A stretch of DNA of 56,321 nt from an uncultured Acetobacteraceae bacterium (GTDB taxonomy: Bacteria > Pseudomonadota > Alphaproteobacteria > Acetobacterales > Acetobacteraceae). Below are positions 34,432 through 42,718 of the stretch, piece after piece. A program made the translations under genes and the position numbers. The stretch lies in assembly GCA_903918195.1 (NCBI GenBank), contig CAIXDS010000156.1, positions 1-56,321 on the forward strand, in the 5' to 3' direction. The notes under the pieces are model-generated. The model searched no databases and was not told the origin of the DNA. It saw only the letters and a program-made list of their open reading frames with translations. Positions within the stretch are counted from its first letter, which is position 1. Every line of letters begins with the position of its first letter.

Positions 34432-35390
34432 GATACGCTCTTGTTGATGATGAACTGCATCGACCCGAACCCCAGGACCAGCAGGACGAGGCCGGTGAGC
34501 AGGATTTTCTTGCCGACCGAAGTGGTGACCAGCACCATGAGATAGCCGGGGCTGACGACCAGCAGGGCACCGGCGGTGACGAACGGCAGGCAGCCCAGCA
34601 CCCACATCGTCATCCGCGCTTCCGAGGCGAGCGCGATCGCCCGCTGCTTCAGGGCGACGCGCTTGCGCACGACATCGGCCAGGTTCTCCAGCACCTCGGC
34701 CAGGCTGCCGCCGGACTGGCTCTGCAGCGCCAAAGCGACCGCAAAGAAGCGATATTCGATCAGCGCGCTGCGCTGCGCCAGCCGCACCAGCGCCGTCTGC
34801 AGCGGCGTGCCGAGCCTGATTTCGTCATTCAAAAGCTGGAATTCGGTGGAGGTCGGCCACGGCCCCTCATCGCCGACGATCCGCAGGGAGTCTTGCACCG
34901 TGATGCCGGCCCGCACCGACCGCATGATCATGGCCAGAGCGTCGGGCAATTGCGCATACAGCACGCTGGCGCGGCGGTTTCGAAAGACGCTGAACACCGA
35001 ACGCACAAGCAGAAACGCGATGATGGGCAGCGCGGCCCAGACAACCGGCCCCAGAAAGAATACTCCGAAAGCGCTCACCACGGTGGCAAACACGATCACG
35101 ACGAGCACGATCACCCACCAGGGCACCGGGTACAGATCGGGTCTGTCCCCCTCGATGCCCATTGCCGCCAGCACGCCGGCGCGTGTGCCGGCTTCAGTGC
35201 TGCGCCCCGTCAAGGGGCGCCGCACACCGGGCGCGCGCGCGGCCGACGGCGCATAGGCGAGCACAACATCGGCAATGCGCTGGTTGTCCGTTCGCGCGCG
35301 CCGGTCCAACGTGAACAGACAGGCGCCGCCCATGGCCAGGGCGGCACCAGCCCCCAGCATCACCAGGAGCGGGTTGAAATCCGGCATCAT
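34428..35390 (-). CDS. tadB: TadB-like inner-membrane platform protein
   Basis: A 320-residue T2SF-domain protein. Hydrophobic segments occur near residues 8-25, 95-130, about 265-285 and 295-315; between them lies the cytoplasmic F-domain (LPDALAMIMRSVRAGITVQD and SGGSLAEVLENLADVVRKRV). The ATG at 35390 overlaps the CpaF stop by four bases; longer upstream readings were rejected. It receives conformational change from the CpaF ATPase and acts with TadC. Confidence 0.88.
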   Translation of the reverse strand: MMPDFNPLLVMLGAGAALAMGGACLFTLDRRARTDNQRIADVVLAYAPSAARAPGVRRPLTGRSTEAGTRAGVLAAMGIEGDRPDLYPVPWWVIVLVVIVFATVVSAFGVFFLGPVVWAALPIIAFLLVRSVFSVFRNRRASVLYAQLPDALAMIMRSVRAGITVQDSLRIVGDEGPWPTSTEFQLLNDEIRLGTPLQTALVRLAQRSALIEYRFFAVALALQSQSGGSLAEVLENLADVVRKRVALKQRAIALASEARMTMWVLGCLPFVTAGALLVVSPGYLMVLVTTSVGKKILLTGLVLLVLGFGSMQFIINKSVS

Positions 35391-36748
35391 TCCGCGGCTT
35401 CCTCGATTGCGGCGTTCCATGCCCGATCGAGGTTGAAGTACTGCAGCCGGGCGGCGAAGCCGGGCCGGGCGCGCGACACCTTGTAACGGCCCCGCAGGCT
35501 GCCATCGGGATTCTCGCCTTCGTACTCGAACTGAAAGATGTCGTTCATGGTGACGATGTCGCCTTCAAGCCCGATGACCTCGGTGACCTGGCTGATGCGG
35601 CGGACGCCGTCGCGCATGCGTTCCAGCTGGATAATGATGTCCACGGCGCTGACGATCTGCGTGCGGATGGCACGCAGCGGCAGGTTTGGCTGCCCCATCT
35701 GCACCATGTTCTCGATGCGGGTGATCGCGTCGCGCGACGTGTTGGCGTGGATGGTACTCATGCTGCCGTCATGGCCGGTGTTCATCGCCTGCAGCATGTC
35801 GAACGCCTCGGCGCCGCGAACCTCACCCACGATCAGCCGGTCAGGCCGCATCCGCAGCGCGTTGCGCACGAGGTCGCGCTGCGTCACTTCGCCGCGGCCT
35901 TCCAGATTGGATGGTCGCGTCTCAAGCCGCACGACATGCGGCTGCTGCAGCTGCAGCTCGGCGGCATCCTCGACGGTGATGATCCGCTCGCCCGGATCGA
36001 TCATCAGCGACATCGCGTTCATCAGCGTCGTCTTGCCGGCGCCGGTGCCGCCGGAGATGATCACGTTGAGCCGCGCGGCCGAGGCGACCTGCAGCACCCG
36101 GGCGATCTGTAGCGTGGCCGACCCGTTTGCCACCAGGGTCTCGAAGGTGATGCGGCGGCGGGCGAACTTGCGGATCGAGAGGCAGGCGCCGTTCAACGCC
36201 AGCGGCGGGAAGATGATGTTCACGCGCGAGCCATCGGCCAGGCGCGCATCCACCATCGGGCTGCCCTCATCGATCCGCCGGCCGACCGCCGCGGCAATCC
36301 GCTGCGCGATGTTGGCGACATGCCCCACATCGCGAAAGCGCACTGGCGAGAGCATCAGCTTGCCGCGGCGCTCGACGAAGACCCGGTCCGGGCCGTTGAC
36401 CATAATGTCGGTGACCGTGTCGTCGTCGAGCAGCGGCTCCAACGGACCGAGGCCCACCATGTCGTCCACCAGCTCGCCGGCAAGCTGGCGCTGCTCGCGG
36501 CCGTTGAGCTGAATCCGCTTCTCGTCAGCGATCTCGGCGATCAGGCGCTCGACATCGGCCTGCAGCCGTTCGGGTGTCGCCTCGGCGAAGGCCGCCGGAT
36601 CAAGCCGCGCCAGGCAGGCGACCCGCAGCGCCGCGGCACCGGTCGGCGGCGGCAAGGCCATCACGGCGGTCGGGGTCGTCGCGGCGACCTGAATCGGATC
36701 GGGCGAGTAGTCCGACCGGCGGCCGAATGTTGGCCGGGGCTCGCTCAT
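35387..36748 (-). CDS. cpaF: CpaF/TadA-type pilus assembly ATPase
   Basis: A 453-residue hexameric secretion ATPase. The N-terminal domain ends near 225. Walker A is GGTGAGKT (233-240), the catalytic Glu region is ITVEDAAELQLQQPHVVRLE, Walker B is RLIVGEVRG, and the His box is MSTIHANTSRDA. The early TVTDIMVNGPDRVFVERRG segment is characteristic of CpaF/TadA. The ATG at 36748 overlaps the CpaE stop by four bases. It powers extension of the Flp pilus. Confidence 0.95.
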   Translation of the reverse strand: MSEPRPTFGRRSDYSPDPIQVAATTPTAVMALPPPTGAAALRVACLARLDPAAFAEATPERLQADVERLIAEIADEKRIQLNGREQRQLAGELVDDMVGLGPLEPLLDDDTVTDIMVNGPDRVFVERRGKLMLSPVRFRDVGHVANIAQRIAAAVGRRIDEGSPMVDARLADGSRVNIIFPPLALNGACLSIRKFARRRITFETLVANGSATLQIARVLQVASAARLNVIISGGTGAGKTTLMNAMSLMIDPGERIITVEDAAELQLQQPHVVRLETRPSNLEGRGEVTQRDLVRNALRMRPDRLIVGEVRGAEAFDMLQAMNTGHDGSMSTIHANTSRDAITRIENMVQMGQPNLPLRAIRTQIVSAVDIIIQLERMRDGVRRISQVTEVIGLEGDIVTMNDIFQFEYEGENPDGSLRGRYKVSRARPGFAARLQYFNLDRAWNAAIEEAAE

Positions 36749-37968
36749 GCCGGTGCCCTGCGCCACACGCCGCGCCAGGATCTCACAGGCTCAAGCCGTT
36801 GCGGAAGCAACTCATTGGCCAACCCGGAGATCGCGGTCTGGAACGGACCGCGGCGCCTGACCGCCGGCTGGCCGAGAGTCATGGCTCCCATCATTTGTTT
36901 GGGAATCCATGGAACAACCACATCGACAGCGCCCTCGAGTCCATCAAAGACCTGCTTGCGGGTCAGTGAGCCGGGGGCACCGACCTTGTTGAGGACGACG
37001 ATCGGGCGCGACGCCTGCTGCGGGCCGCGCGGCAGCTGAAGATGGCGCAGCGTGTCCCGCAGCGAGGGCAGGGTTGCATCCATCACCAGCACACGCACAT
37101 GGGCAAGCTCGCGCAGTTCCTGATGCAGCGGCGTCGCGTGGCGCGGCAGATCGATCACCACGAAATTGAAGCGGATGCACAGGATCGAGCTGAGGTGACG
37201 GACGGCGCCTTGCGCGGCGGTGACGATCGTATCGAGCGGTTCCTCCGCCGCGAGCAGGTGCAGGCGGTCGCTGATCGCCGGCGCCGAGCGCTCGGCGAAC
37301 AGCACATCGACGCGCCCCGGATTCTCCAGCGCCGCCCGCAGGCCGCCACCGGCCGCCGCGGAAAGTGTCAGGGCGGCCGTGCCGGATTGCAGATCGGCAT
37401 CGAACAGCAAAATATGGTGGCGTGAGCGATCGGCGAGCTGCGTCGCCAGGTTGACCGCGACCGTCGTGGCCCCGACACCGCCGCGCACGCCGGTGACGGT
37501 CACGATCCGCCCGCCGCGCGCCGGGGCGGGGCTGCTGCCGGCAAGCGCGGGCAACAGGCTGCGCGCGACGATTTCGCGATTGAGCGGCTTGTAGAGATAC
37601 TCCTGCACGCCCAGGCCGCGGACGACCTGGCGATAGAATCCCATATCCGCGCTGTCGCCAATAACGAAGACACGCACGCCGGGCTCGACATAAAAGGCAA
37701 GATCGTCGAGCGCGCCGAGCGGATCGGCTTCGCCGGAGACGTCGACGAGAAGGGCGGCGACCGGCGTCACGAGACGCTGCAGCCCGGCACGGGCCTGGGC
37801 GATACTGCCTGAACGGAACTCGGCCGTCGGACCCAGCACGGGCGCAAGCACCTCCTCGAGAACGGCAAGCGATTCGCGGTCACGGGCATACGCAATCAGC
37901 GGCAGTCGCGTCGTGCGGCCCGTCTCATCCGGGCTTGCGGCCGCTTGCAGCAGGGGCTCGATCGTCAT
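36745..37968 (-). CDS. cpaE: CpaE-like MinD-family localisation ATPase
   Basis: A 407-residue protein with a receiver-like N-terminal domain (residues about 25-145, with LVDVSGEADPLGALDDLAF and YLYKPLNREIVARSLLPAL) and a MinD/ParA-type ATPase from about 155. The deviant Walker A is VRGGVGATTVAVNLA; switch and later motifs are LLFDADLQSGTA and FVVIDLPRHATPLHQ. CpaE guides pilus machinery to the cell pole in relatives. Its ATG at 37968 shares a base with the stop of the CpaD-like gene. Confidence 0.92.
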   Translation of the reverse strand: MTIEPLLQAAASPDETGRTTRLPLIAYARDRESLAVLEEVLAPVLGPTAEFRSGSIAQARAGLQRLVTPVAALLVDVSGEADPLGALDDLAFYVEPGVRVFVIGDSADMGFYRQVVRGLGVQEYLYKPLNREIVARSLLPALAGSSPAPARGGRIVTVTGVRGGVGATTVAVNLATQLADRSRHHILLFDADLQSGTAALTLSAAAGGGLRAALENPGRVDVLFAERSAPAISDRLHLLAAEEPLDTIVTAAQGAVRHLSSILCIRFNFVVIDLPRHATPLHQELRELAHVRVLVMDATLPSLRDTLRHLQLPRGPQQASRPIVVLNKVGAPGSLTRKQVFDGLEGAVDVVVPWIPKQMMGAMTLGQPAVRRRGPFQTAISGLANELLPQRLEPVRSWRGVWRRAPA

Positions 37969-38294
37969 TACGGAGTCCCGCTTCCGGAGGATGGCGTTGC
38001 CTGGGTGGCGCCAACAGGTCCGACACTCGTCGAGGGCAGTGCCTTGACGTGGTCGGTCAGCAGCCGCTGGACCGCGGCCGCCGACAGCACGCCCGGGCTG
38101 GCGTCATCGCCAACGCCTTGCACCAGATGTTGCTGGTCAGCCACCATCGCGGCCAGGTTGGCGTCGTTGATATATTCTGGCCGCCAGGTTCCCTCTCGCT
38201 GGAACGGATCATCCATGCCGGCGCAGCCGGCGCCACCAATCAGCAACATGAGGCAGGCGCATCGCCAGAGGTCTCGGGCGCGGGCGAATGGCAT
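37968..38294 (-). CDS. Short CpaD-like outer-membrane lipoprotein
   Basis: A 108-residue predicted lipoprotein. A basic start and hydrophobic stretch (CACLMLLIGGAGCAGMDDP) lead to a possible lipobox Cys, although position -3 is Gly rather than Leu. The segment NDANLAAMVADQQHLVQGVG resembles the conserved part of CpaD (NLAAMVADPxDLVxGR). CpaD is normally about 200 residues, so this copy is strongly shortened. It sits at the CpaD position between cpaC and cpaE. AAGGGG lies ten bases before the ATG at 38294. Confidence 0.7.
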   Translation of the reverse strand: MPFARARDLWRCACLMLLIGGAGCAGMDDPFQREGTWRPEYINDANLAAMVADQQHLVQGVGDDASPGVLSAAAVQRLLTDHVKALPSTSVGPVGATQATPSSGSGTP

Positions 38295-38316
38295 GGTAGC
38301 TGTTCCCCTTGACCGT

Positions 38317-39801
38317 TCAGTGCAGCATGAAGCCGGCGCCGGCGGGCACATCGTTCAGGCCGAAGCGTGCGCTGGGTCCGAGTGCCGCGGCGGTCGGCGC
38401 GATGACCGCGCCCGGACCCGTTCCCATCGCCCGCTGGCGCAGCAGCAGCACCCGGTCCACGTCGCCGGCCGGCACGAAGCCGTCGGTCGGCACGCTGAGC
38501 TGGCCCGGCGAGCCGACCGGCCTGACAATGTACGGCGTGACCACGATCACCAGTTCGGACTGGTCGCGCTGGAACAGATCGGATTTGAACAGGGCGCCGA
38601 TCACCGGAATCTCGCCGACATAGGGAAGCCCGCGGGCATTCATGGTGCTGTTCGCCGTCAGCAGGCCGGCGACCGCGAAGCTCTGGCCGGACCCGAGTTC
38701 CACCGTGGTATCGGCACGCCGGACGGTGATCGCTGGTATCGTAACGGTGTCGGTGCCGAACACGCTTGTGCCCACCGGCACCGACACCGCCCCGACGGTG
38801 GTCAGTTCGCTGACCTCCGGGTGCACATGCAGGCTGATGCGGCCGTCCGACAACACCGTGGGCACGAAGGCCAGTGACACACCGTACTGCTTGAACGAAA
38901 CGGTGATCTGATTGTTCTGGGCGGCAACCGGGATCGGGTACTCGCCACCGGCGAGAAAACTGGCCATCTCGCCGCTGCGCGCGGTGAGATTCGGTTCGGC
39001 GAGCATGGTGATGAGCTGGTCCTGGGCCAGCAGATCCAGCACCATGTTGATCGAGCTGGTGCCGTCGTGGAAGGCACCGGCGAGGACATTCGGCATGTTC
39101 GAGGTCTGGCTGAGTCCGTCGATGACGGCAGCCGCAGCACCCCAGTGGCCGAAATTGGCCAGCGCGGTCCAGTTGATGCCGAGCTGGCGCGTGATCGTGC
39201 GCGAGATCTCAGCGATCCGAACGCGCAGGGTGACCTGCACGGATGAGGTAACGCTGGTGCGATTATCCACCATCCCTTTGTCGCCAGCGTAGCTGCGCGC
39301 CGTCATGGCCACCTGCTCGGCGGCGGCCGGGGAGGGTACCTGCCCGCTCACCACCATGCCATCCGGGGTGTCGGAAAACTGCACGTTGGCATCCGGCACC
39401 GAGTGGCGCACCGATGCGGCGGCTTCACTGGCGCCGAACGAGGACGGACGGACGACGATATCGTATTGCGCGAGCGTGTCGCCGGCTTCGTCGAGGGCCG
39501 CAACAGTGGTGCGACCGATGCCGACGCCGAAGATGAAAACGCTGTTGTGACTGGCCGGCCGCACTTCAACGACTTTCGGATCGGCCGCAAACAGGCTGGC
39601 GATCGTGCCATGGGTGCGGAATACCCGGCCGGTGCCGGCTTCGAGCCCCACCCACCGCGGCGCCGGGTCTGCTGCCGCGGCGCGCGGCGCGGCAGCGGCG
39701 CGATTCGGGCTCACTGGCATGCCATCCGCCTGGGCCGCCGGAACGGTCGCGGCGAATGCCAGCACGGCAATGGCTGCGCGCGCGAGGAAGGTCATGACCA
39801 T
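38317..39801 (-). CDS. cpaC: CpaC/RcpA-type secretin of the Flp pilus
   Basis: A 494-residue outer-membrane secretin with a signal peptide (MTFLARAAIAVLAFAATVPA, ending near AQA). The N-terminal pilus-assembly domain (residues about 45-120, GTGRVFRTHGTIASLFAADP) precedes BON-like and secretin regions; VTLRVRIAEISRTITRQLGI and LVIVVTPYIVRPV are secretin signatures. The ATG at 39801 shares one base with the CpaB stop. It forms the channel for the pilus. Confidence 0.92.
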   Translation of the reverse strand: MVMTFLARAAIAVLAFAATVPAAQADGMPVSPNRAAAAPRAAAADPAPRWVGLEAGTGRVFRTHGTIASLFAADPKVVEVRPASHNSVFIFGVGIGRTTVAALDEAGDTLAQYDIVVRPSSFGASEAAASVRHSVPDANVQFSDTPDGMVVSGQVPSPAAAEQVAMTARSYAGDKGMVDNRTSVTSSVQVTLRVRIAEISRTITRQLGINWTALANFGHWGAAAAVIDGLSQTSNMPNVLAGAFHDGTSSINMVLDLLAQDQLITMLAEPNLTARSGEMASFLAGGEYPIPVAAQNNQITVSFKQYGVSLAFVPTVLSDGRISLHVHPEVSELTTVGAVSVPVGTSVFGTDTVTIPAITVRRADTTVELGSGQSFAVAGLLTANSTMNARGLPYVGEIPVIGALFKSDLFQRDQSELVIVVTPYIVRPVGSPGQLSVPTDGFVPAGDVDRVLLLRQRAMGTGPGAVIAPTAAALGPSARFGLNDVPAGAGFMLH

Positions 39802-40682
39802 CAGAACCTGACCTCCTCGACGTCCTTGGTGCCGCGGTTGATGCGGATCACGCCGCCGCTTGTGCCGGGCAGGTGATCGCGCAAGGCGGGCGACACGTCG
39901 CCGCCCCAGGCGATCGGGGCCGTGGCGGGCGGGACGGTCGAAGAACTGGTTTCCGCCCCCGGCTGGTCATCGGCCGCCGAGCGCACCACCAGCGAAATCT
40001 TGCCGAGACGGGACGCCACGGCGATACGTTCGGCATCATACGACGTGGCTTCGAGCGTGACGGTCCGGTTGGCATTGCCGGTGCCGGTCGGATTGGCCTG
40101 CGAACCCTGGCCACCCTGGACGAGTTGCTGATCAACCGCGATCACCCGCAGATTGGCCAACACGGTCTCGCCGGAGATGCGATGGTCGAGCGGCTGTTCC
40201 TTGTCATCGATCGACTGGGTCAGCAACAGGTCGACATGATCGCCTGGCCAGATCAGCCCGGCGGTGCCGCTGACCGAATCGACCCCGACCGTAACGGCCC
40301 GCATCCCCGTGCCGAGCACAGCGGCCAGAAACCCGCGGTCGCCCGGGTTCAGCACGTCGCCGGCCAGGATCGGATCGTTGGCGGCAAGGCTGCGGCGCAC
40401 CATCGCGCCGCGCAGAATCGAACGGGCGGCAATGCTGTCGCCATAGCTGCCCGGCGGTGGCGGCTCGTTCCCCACTTCAGTGGTTCCCACATCGTCCATC
40501 ACCAGCAGATTCCCGGCCCGCAGGGGCCGCGCGGCGACAAGGATGTGCAGCTTCGGCGGCGGTGCCGGAGCGTAGCCGGCAACCTGCGGCACCGGCGGGG
40601 GTTTCTGGGCGGCAATGATGGCCAGCGCGATGCCACAAAGTCCCACGAGTGCCAGGAGCACGGCCATGATGCGGAGGAACAT
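39801..40682 (-). CDS. cpaB: CpaB/RcpC pilus assembly protein (SAF domain)
   Basis: A 293-residue protein with a TM at the start (IMAVLLALVGLCGIALAIIA), then a SAF/periplasmic domain: ILVAARPLRAGNLLVMDDVG, IAARSILRGAMVRRSLAAND, and MRAVTVGVDSVSGTAGLIWP followed by GDHVDLLLT. The tail is less conserved. Length is typical. It lies 6 bases after cpaA and is translationally coupled to the secretin gene. Confidence 0.92.
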   Translation of the reverse strand: MFLRIMAVLLALVGLCGIALAIIAAQKPPPVPQVAGYAPAPPPKLHILVAARPLRAGNLLVMDDVGTTEVGNEPPPPGSYGDSIAARSILRGAMVRRSLAANDPILAGDVLNPGDRGFLAAVLGTGMRAVTVGVDSVSGTAGLIWPGDHVDLLLTQSIDDKEQPLDHRISGETVLANLRVIAVDQQLVQGGQGSQANPTGTGNANRTVTLEATSYDAERIAVASRLGKISLVVRSAADDQPGAETSSSTVPPATAPIAWGGDVSPALRDHLPGTSGGVIRINRGTKDVEEVRF

Positions 40683-40688
40683 GCCAAT

Positions 40689-41198
40689 CTACCCGGAGAA
40701 CGTTTTGACGATATTCGGCAGCGCGCCACCGGCTATGGCCACGGCATAGGGCAGGGAGCCGCGCCGGTGCATGCGCCACGCCTCCGCCTTGACCACACGC
40801 GCGAGAAGGCCGCGCCGCGGACCGGGACGGGGGCGCCGGACGACGACTGACAGCGCCAGATACAGCAGCGCCAACCCACCGCCGGCGATCGAAACGGACA
40901 GCACCAGGGCGGGAACGCCGGACGGCGGCAGAACGAGTGCCACAGCCGGAATGAGTTTCATGTCCCCCCCGCCGATCAAGCCCCGCAGCCAGAGCGCTCC
41001 CAGGATGATGAGCAGCACTGCGGCAGTTCCGATGCCTTCGGCGGCACTTGCGTCCTGAACCCGCAGGATCAGGCCGATGATGGCGAGGCTGACGGGTATC
41101 CAGTTCGGTATGGTCCGGGCGGCGGCATCATGCAGCGCCGCGCCCAGAAGAAGGCCAACAGCAAGAAACGGAAGGCCCGGAGAAACCAGATCTGCCAT
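40689..41198 (-). CDS. cpaA: CpaA/TadV-type prepilin peptidase (A24)
   Basis: A 169-residue integral membrane aspartyl peptidase of family A24. The two catalytic Asp are visible in ALHDAAARTIPNW and GGGDMKL. Five or so hydrophobic segments are present; there is no N-terminal methylase domain, as is usual for Tad-type enzymes. It processes the Flp pilin encoded just upstream. An inverted repeat separates it from flp. Confidence 0.92.
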   Translation of the reverse strand: MADLVSPGLPFLAVGLLLGAALHDAAARTIPNWIPVSLAIIGLILRVQDASAAEGIGTAAVLLIILGALWLRGLIGGGDMKLIPAVALVLPPSGVPALVLSVSIAGGGLALLYLALSVVVRRPRPGPRRGLLARVVKAEAWRMHRRGSLPYAVAIAGGALPNIVKTFSG

Positions 41199-41226
41199 TT
41201 GCAGTCAGCCACACATTGAGAGACGG

Positions 41227-41285
41227 GGCATGATGGGAGGGAATTGCGTATTGGTATGTTGCCGCGGCACCCGACCCATCATGCC
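41227..41285 (-). promoter_or_regulatory. 11-base inverted repeat between flp and cpaA
   Basis: GGCATGATGGG (41227-41237) and CCCATCATGCC (41275-41285) are perfect reverse complements with a 37-base loop, and inside the loop TGCCGCGGCA is itself a palindrome. It lies 15-74 bases after the flp stop. It could be an attenuator or RNA-stability element that keeps pilin output higher than that of the machine genes; inferred. Confidence 0.5.
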
Positions 41286-41300
41286 ACCAGAACGGAAGCG

Positions 41301-41474
41301 CTAAATGGCGGTGGCAATGGCCGTAAATTTTGCCGCCAACTCGGTGCCGATATTCGTAACGCCCGTGATGATGACCACGGCGATCAGGGAGGCGATCAGC
41401 CCATACTCCAGGGCGGTAACGCCGCGGCGATCGGCTTTGAGACGCAGGATTGTGGAAACGAAAACATTGAGCAT
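41301..41474 (-). CDS. flp: Flp/Fap type IVb pilin
   Basis: A 57-residue prepilin. The chain begins MLNVFVSTILRLKADRRGVT and continues ALEYGLIASLIAVVIITGVT, then a short tail NIGTELAAKFTAIATAI. The Glu five residues into the mature region and the hydrophobic helix are the Flp signature; cleavage is expected just after the Gly of RRG. It lies between the tadD-like and cpaA genes. It is the structural subunit of the tight-adherence pilus. GAAGG is seen about ten bases upstream of the ATG at 41474. Confidence 0.93.
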   Translation of the reverse strand: MLNVFVSTILRLKADRRGVTALEYGLIASLIAVVIITGVTNIGTELAAKFTAIATAI

Positions 41475-41774
41475 TTCAGTCGCGCCTTCTCGTGTTGGAT
41501 TGACATTACGCGCTAAGCCGCGATGCCGCCCGCATGCTATGGATGAGGAAGTCCGGCACGTTGGCAGACGGGACCATCTTGGCCACCCATAGAGATCGCC
41601 ATGATAGGATCTGTCGGGAATTGACGTTGCAGGAAGAAATTTAGCATCCCGTTAACAGCGGCAGAGCCCATCTCCGTCGTTTCGGACGTTATCCGGACAG
41701 CGAGCGCGACTGGCACCGGACGCGCAAGGATCTCCGGCATCGAAATATCGCGCAGGCTGGCGGCCGGGCCGTGG
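41475..41774. other. 300-base gap before flp
   Basis: Gap between the TadD-like stop and the flp start. It should hold the flp promoter, but I could not recognise a clear -35/-10 or sigma-54 element. A minus-strand open frame (41537-41740, 67 codons) has no ribosome site and no family resemblance. Confidence 0.35.
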
Positions 41775-42506
41775 CTATGGCGCCGCCCGACTGGCAGCAT
41801 TCTGACCGGCAACATTCTGACCGGCAGCATTCTGGCCGGCACTGTTCATCCGCTCTTCGGCGCGGGCCAGGGCGAGCGTTGCCTTGACGGGCTGAGACCC
41901 ATCCGTACGATCGAGAGTTTCCAACATGGACACTGCCACCCCGGTCTCGCCGCTCAGGGCCATCACCAGGGCAAGGTTGTTGCGCGCAGGGACGTCCTGC
42001 GGGCGGAGCACAAGGGCGCGGCGAAACATCCCGGCGGCGCCGACCGGGTCGCCCTGCTGCGCCAACACCACGCCATCGCCGTTCAGGGCCTCCACGTTGT
42101 CGGGATCGCGCGCCAGAAGGTGCGCGTAGACGTCATGGGCGGCGGCCAGCCGGCCCGACCTGATCGCGAGGCGTCCGACCTCGAGGGCAACGGCCAGATC
42201 GCCGTCGCGCGCGGCGAGCGCTGCCTTCGCTTCGGCCATGCCCTTGTCCACTTGCCCGGCCGCAATGAGGGCGGTGGCATGCGTCAGAGGGTCCGCTGCC
42301 GGCACCGTAGTGCGGACAGACTGCACCCCCAGCGCGGCGGCAGCATTGGCCGAATCACCAGATGCCTGCAACGCCTGGGCAATCCGGGCCCTTGTGTCAT
42401 CGCTGACGGTCAGGCCCGGACCCGTTGCGGTTGCGCAACCTGCCAGCGCCACACTCAGCGCGACGGCAGCACCGGAAAACGGGTGTGCACGAAGATTAGG
42501 CTGCAT
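41775..42506 (-). CDS. tadD: TadD-like TPR lipoprotein
   Basis: A 243-residue tetratricopeptide lipoprotein. The signal peptide with lipobox is AAVALSVALAGC, giving an acylated Cys near residue 24. TPR helices are visible, for example AVALEVGRLAIRSGRLAAAH, LLARDPDNVEALNGDGVVLA and AGMFRRALVLRPQDVPARNN. TadD is a pilotin-like partner of the CpaC secretin. The C-terminal end contains in-frame five-residue repeats (AGQNAAGQNVAGQNAA) encoded by a 15-base DNA repeat. ATG 42506 gives the lipoprotein signal; 42545 is the alternative. Confidence 0.85.
   Translation of the reverse strand: MQPNLRAHPFSGAAVALSVALAGCATATGPGLTVSDDTRARIAQALQASGDSANAAAALGVQSVRTTVPAADPLTHATALIAAGQVDKGMAEAKAALAARDGDLAVALEVGRLAIRSGRLAAAHDVYAHLLARDPDNVEALNGDGVVLAQQGDPVGAAGMFRRALVLRPQDVPARNNLALVMALSGETGVAVSMLETLDRTDGSQPVKATLALARAEERMNSAGQNAAGQNVAGQNAASRAAP
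41791..41842 (-). repeat. 15-base tandem repeat within tadD
   Basis: Three units of CATTCTGACCGGCAA-type sequence (41798-41812, 41813-41827, 41828-41842) with one or two differences each, preceded by a partial unit. They keep the frame and encode AGQNx repeats near the C-terminus of the TadD-like protein. Copy number could vary between strains. Confidence 0.7.
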
Positions 42507-42718
42507 GGCCGAGCACGCCTCAACAACATTGATGCCGACGGACATCCGCGTACCATTGTAAAGTTACCAGGCCGTCAATGATACGCACGCCGCGCGACCT
42601 CCCTCGCACAGACGTCCGCGCGCCGGGTTCCCCCCGGCCCGGTTGCGTGCTTCCATCACCGGGCGACGAAAAGCCGGCCGAAACCAATCGCCCGGAAGCC
42701 CGCCTGGAAGGAAACGAA

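Noticed and set aside
41537..41740. A small minus-strand gene (67 codons) between tadD and flp.
   Set aside because: No ribosome site, no conserved features; it lies in the expected flp promoter region.
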